From contig JAEWCF010000057.1 in the NCBI GenBank assembly GCA_023390775.1, positions 1-32,387 of the forward strand: a stretch of DNA of 32,387 nucleotides. The letters are read 5' to 3'. The notes under the pieces were generated by a model. The model was not told the origin of the DNA and did no database searches. It was given only the letters and a program-made list of their open reading frames with translations. This document shows, in pieces, positions 30,278 through 32,387 of this stretch (positions are counted from its first letter, which is position 1; every line of letters begins with the position of its first letter). Both the position numbers and the translations under genes were made by a program. The stretch comes from Bacteroidota bacterium. Lineage in GTDB: Bacteria; Bacteroidota; Bacteroidia; Flavobacteriales; Flavobacteriaceae.

Positions 30278-30437
30278 AGCCGCGATCGCCTTCGATTTTT
30301 GACGCAGGAACCCACAAGCCGCATGAGCGGCCGCGGGTAATCAGATGATTATCTTATTACCGGAGCGATGGAAGCATTTGCACTAATATTGGCAAAGGTG
30401 ACCTCCATAGTCGGTTTGCGGCGAGGCAAAAGAACTA

Positions 30438-31148
30438 CTACCTCTCACTTTTCCTTACTTCCACAACATATCGATCAAGCAGCTTTCCATATTTGGAGGC
30501 CTTAACTTTTGGCGTAAGGGATTGATTGATCGTGTCCAGGTATTTCAGCGAAGCATCGTGGATTTCGGTGAGCGCGAGGTAGGGTGCCACTTCGCTGTCG
30601 CGGTGATTGAGCGCAAAATTGATCGCATGCAGGTACTTCTTTTTGAGGATTGCCTGATATTTAGCATCGAGAGCGGGATCGTTGGAATTTTTACCGATTG
30701 CGCTTTCAAGTTCGCGTTTGGTCAGGTCGAGCTCCTGGCCCGCGAACCGGCTTTTCACCTTATTGTATTCCTCATAAAGGGCATGGTTCTTTGACCCCGT
30801 GATCTTTGCATCGGCAAAAAAGTGCTCCAGCGTGGTCTCGATGTTCATCTTGCCTGGCTCGGCGAAGAAAGGTAGCCTGTCATCGATGCTCGCGGTTGCT
30901 CCTCGATCGAGTTCCAGGTAGAACATTTCGGGCGACTCGATATTCAATCCGGTCTTGAACGAAGAATCACCGCTGATCACGATCGTATCCACGGCCACCA
31001 GCGACGTATCCTGCATCTTTCGGATAAAGAGCTTTCCATCCTTTAGGCCTTTTACCGTTCCCGAGATTACGAGGTTGCCCGTAGGCTCCACTTCTTTTGC
31101 ACAAGATACGATCAGTAATAGGGCGATGGCCGCAACAAATCCCTTCAT
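30438..31148 (-). CDS. DUF4369 domain lipoprotein
   Basis: A 236-residue exported lipoprotein. The signal peptide MKGFVAAIALLLIVSC ends in a lipobox (IVSC, Cys16). Residues ~25-110 form a beta-rich DUF4369-like domain (LVISGTVKGLKDGKLFIRKM, then FYLELDRG and EPGKMNIE); the rest is helical and charged (about 115-235). DUF4369 is often joined to thioredoxin-like domains in Bacteroidota, but no CxxC or thioredoxin fold is present here. It would sit in the periplasm-facing envelope. It lies downstream of the M61-like peptidase gene on the same strand, but a terminator separates them. A possible TTTCTTTG box lies upstream. Confidence 0.82.
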   Translation of the reverse strand: MKGFVAAIALLLIVSCAKEVEPTGNLVISGTVKGLKDGKLFIRKMQDTSLVAVDTIVISGDSSFKTGLNIESPEMFYLELDRGATASIDDRLPFFAEPGKMNIETTLEHFFADAKITGSKNHALYEEYNKVKSRFAGQELDLTKRELESAIGKNSNDPALDAKYQAILKKKYLHAINFALNHRDSEVAPYLALTEIHDASLKYLDTINQSLTPKVKASKYGKLLDRYVVEVRKSER

Positions 31149-31171
31149 AAAAATTTATTTGCCGCAAAGAA

Positions 31172-31198
31172 ACAAAAATCCCCGGACGTGCCGGGGAT
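31172..31198 (-). terminator. Terminator of the M61-like peptidase gene
   Basis: On the minus strand, ATCCCCGG (31198-31191) and CCGGGGAT (31185-31178) form an 8-bp stem with a 5-nt loop, followed by TTTTTGT. It starts 5 bases after the stop codon. Confidence 0.88.
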
Positions 31199-31202
31199 CT
31201 AA

Positions 31203-32387
31203 TCAGCCTTTAAGCCAGGCATTTTTCAATTTTTCCTTGGAAGGGTCGGTAGCTTTCAGGCCTTCGGTTTCCTGGTATTCCAGTACGACCTTTCCCTTTA
31301 GCGTCACTTCTTTTCCATCGCGGTCCACGACAAAAACGGTTTCGGCTCCTTCCTTCCACTCCTGCGCGCCCATGACCAGGTCGTAAACGTTGTCCAGGGT
31401 ATACGCCTTCCCGTTAACCGATTTGATTACATCTCCGCCGCGGACACCGACGTTTTTCAAAAAGGAGTTAAGTTCCATTCCCGTCGGGATCATGATTTCC
31501 TTTGTGCCGGGCTTGATCGTGATAAAAGGGGTCTGTCCGGCCACGAACGGATTTACGGGGATTTTGATCTTGGTTTTGGTCACGCCCATCTTTTCAAAAA
31601 AGCGGTCGTAGGGGATAGGGTTTGGCCCGGCGACATACGTGTTGAGAAATTCGCCCACTTCCGGATAGGTTTGGAGCACGATTCGCTCGAAAAGTTCCTC
31701 ATCGTCAAAGGGTTTGTTGGGGCCGTAAAGATGAGTGAGGTCCTGCATCAGGTCCAGAACGCCTTTTTCGCCGCCGCTCTTTTCACGGATCAAAATGTCG
31801 AGGCACATCCCGATCAGCGCCCCCTTCTCATAGACATTCAGGTATTGGGATTTGTAGGGCTCGGTAAGCACATTGGCGCTCATTTCGGTGAAGGGCATCT
31901 TGTCGTTCATCGAATTTGCATTGGCTATCTTGCCGCTCATCCGTTTGTAGAATTCATCTTCGGTGATCAGTCCCTGATTGACCTGGAAAAGGTTGGCGAA
32001 GTATTCCGTTACGCCCTCATACATCCAAAGGTGTTTGGACATTTTGGGTTTGTTGAAATCAAAATAGTGGATTTCCTTAGAATGGACGCCGAGCGGAGTC
32101 ACAATATGGAAAAATTCGTGAGAGACGACGTCGATCAGGCTGCTGGCAAGCGCCTCGCGGGGCATCATCTCCGGAAACAGTACCGTCGTGGAGGTGTTGT
32201 GCTCCAATGCACCGAAGCCTTTGGCATCGTCCTTCTGCATGTTGGACAGGTAGAGCAGAACCGTGTATTTCCGATTGTTGTTGATGGGTCCGAGGAATTT
32301 CTTTTGGGCCCGCATCATCTTTTCCAGATCGGGAGTGATGTCGGCGGCCTTCACTTTTCCGGTTGGCGAATAGACGCTGATCAGGAT
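31203..32387 (-). CDS. M61-family-like metallopeptidase with PDZ domain, 5' end outside the window
   Basis: The frame stays open through base 32387, so the N-terminus is missing; 394 residues are visible. The zinc motif HEFFH is encoded at 32120-32106, and the third ligand is probably the Glu in MYEGVTEYFANL, the layout of glycyl-aminopeptidase (M61) enzymes. A helical domain follows, and a PDZ domain lies near the C-terminus (FLKNVGVRGGDVIKSVNGKAYTL). The protein would be a secreted or periplasmic aminopeptidase; the signal peptide would be outside the window. The ATG-like start sometimes suggested near 32354 is a GTG inside the frame. A terminator follows the stop. Confidence 0.88.
   Translation of the reverse strand: MLISVYSPTGKVKAADITPDLEKMMRAQKKFLGPINNNRKYTVLLYLSNMQKDDAKGFGALEHNTSTTVLFPEMMPREALASSLIDVVSHEFFHIVTPLGVHSKEIHYFDFNKPKMSKHLWMYEGVTEYFANLFQVNQGLITEDEFYKRMSGKIANANSMNDKMPFTEMSANVLTEPYKSQYLNVYEKGALIGMCLDILIREKSGGEKGVLDLMQDLTHLYGPNKPFDDEELFERIVLQTYPEVGEFLNTYVAGPNPIPYDRFFEKMGVTKTKIKIPVNPFVAGQTPFITIKPGTKEIMIPTGMELNSFLKNVGVRGGDVIKSVNGKAYTLDNVYDLVMGAQEWKEGAETVFVVDRDGKEVTLKGKVVLEYQETEGLKATDPSKEKLKNAWLKG

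Larger units (their letters stand above)
29889..30437. other. Gene-free, GC-rich, hairpin-dense region after tRNA-Thr
   Basis: About 550 bp without a convincing gene. It contains an 11-bp inverted repeat (29895-29905 with 29964-29974) around an AT-rich heptamer array; hairpin element copy B; a GGCGCC-TGC-GGCGCC hairpin (30112-30126); a perfect 10-bp stem GTCCTTTTGG / CCAAAAGGAC (30144-30153 with 30161-30170) with outer GCCTAC/GTAGGC pairing at 30131-30136 and 30180-30185; and a terminator-like hairpin at 30252-30277. The two open frames inside (29949-30101 and 30074-30340) look like chance frames. It may be a decayed mobile element or a noncoding RNA locus. Confidence 0.6.

Noticed and set aside
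30074..30340. Open frame of 88 residues on the plus strand after tRNA-Thr
   Set aside because: The translation is rich in Arg, Pro and Ala without fold-like pattern, it runs through several hairpins and a terminator-like stem, and it has no promoter box. It looks like a chance frame in GC-rich DNA.
29779..30437. Integrated element with attachment site at tRNA-Thr
   Set aside because: No second copy of the tRNA 3' end and no integrase gene occur in the window.

Overview
The window looks like a chromosomal segment from a Bacteroidota bacterium, most likely a member of Flavobacteriaceae whose GC content is higher than usual for Flavobacterium. Four lines of evidence support this. Promoters match the Bacteroidota pattern (TTTG/TTG, a spacer of about 19, then TAnnTTTG). 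Start codons mostly lack Shine-Dalgarno sequences. There is a secreted protein with a type IX secretion (T9SS) C-terminal sorting domain and a PorV/PorQ-family outer membrane protein. The gene order recQ / kpsF-tatC-CMD-lptB also fits, though that order is from memory.

Positions 1-11980 (+ strand) are the 3' part of a surface polysaccharide locus. In order it holds a 5'-truncated GT4 glycosyltransferase, a two-module GT2, a second GT2, a polytopic lipid-phosphosugar-dependent glycosyltransferase with a GtrB/DPM-like partner, two GT4 enzymes, an O-antigen polymerase/ligase, another GT4, and a WcaJ-type polyprenyl glycosylphosphotransferase that would start repeat-unit assembly. Most junctions overlap by 4-26 nt, so it reads as one operon. 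No flippase is visible; it may lie upstream of the window.

Positions 11960-14166 (- strand) hold a PorV/PorQ-family gene coupled to a DUF4105 membrane protein. Positions 14309-15843 (+) hold phosphatidylserine synthase and a membrane-anchored GH25 muramidase. Positions 16229-19234 (-) are an envelope operon: arabinose-5-phosphate isomerase (kpsF, probably starting at TTG), tatC, a carboxymuconolactone-decarboxylase-like protein, and lptB. Divergent from it is recQ, whose product lacks the zinc cysteines of the E. coli enzyme. Next come an MmcQ/YjbR protein, a secreted alpha/beta hydrolase, a small unknown protein, a T9SS cargo protein with calcium-binding-type repeats, a COG2509-like FAD protein, idi, a QueD/PTPS-family protein, manA, a small unknown protein and tRNA-Thr(UGU). 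The right end has a DUF4369 lipoprotein and a 5'-truncated M61-like peptidase, both on the minus strand.

The most unusual content is intergenic. At least ten gaps between 15845 and 29940 carry short arrays of imperfect 7-nt words. The words differ from place to place (GTCGAAC, ACCCAAA, ACTCATA, ACTGACG, ATAAATT and others), but the period stays at exactly seven, and many arrays touch a start or stop codon. Other elements are three tandem units of about 95 bp, a perfect 20-bp inverted repeat, and a hairpin element that occurs in two diverged copies (25556-25595 and 29986-30021) sharing a bulged G and an exact 12-mer. A structure-rich stretch of about 550 bp without a gene follows tRNA-Thr.
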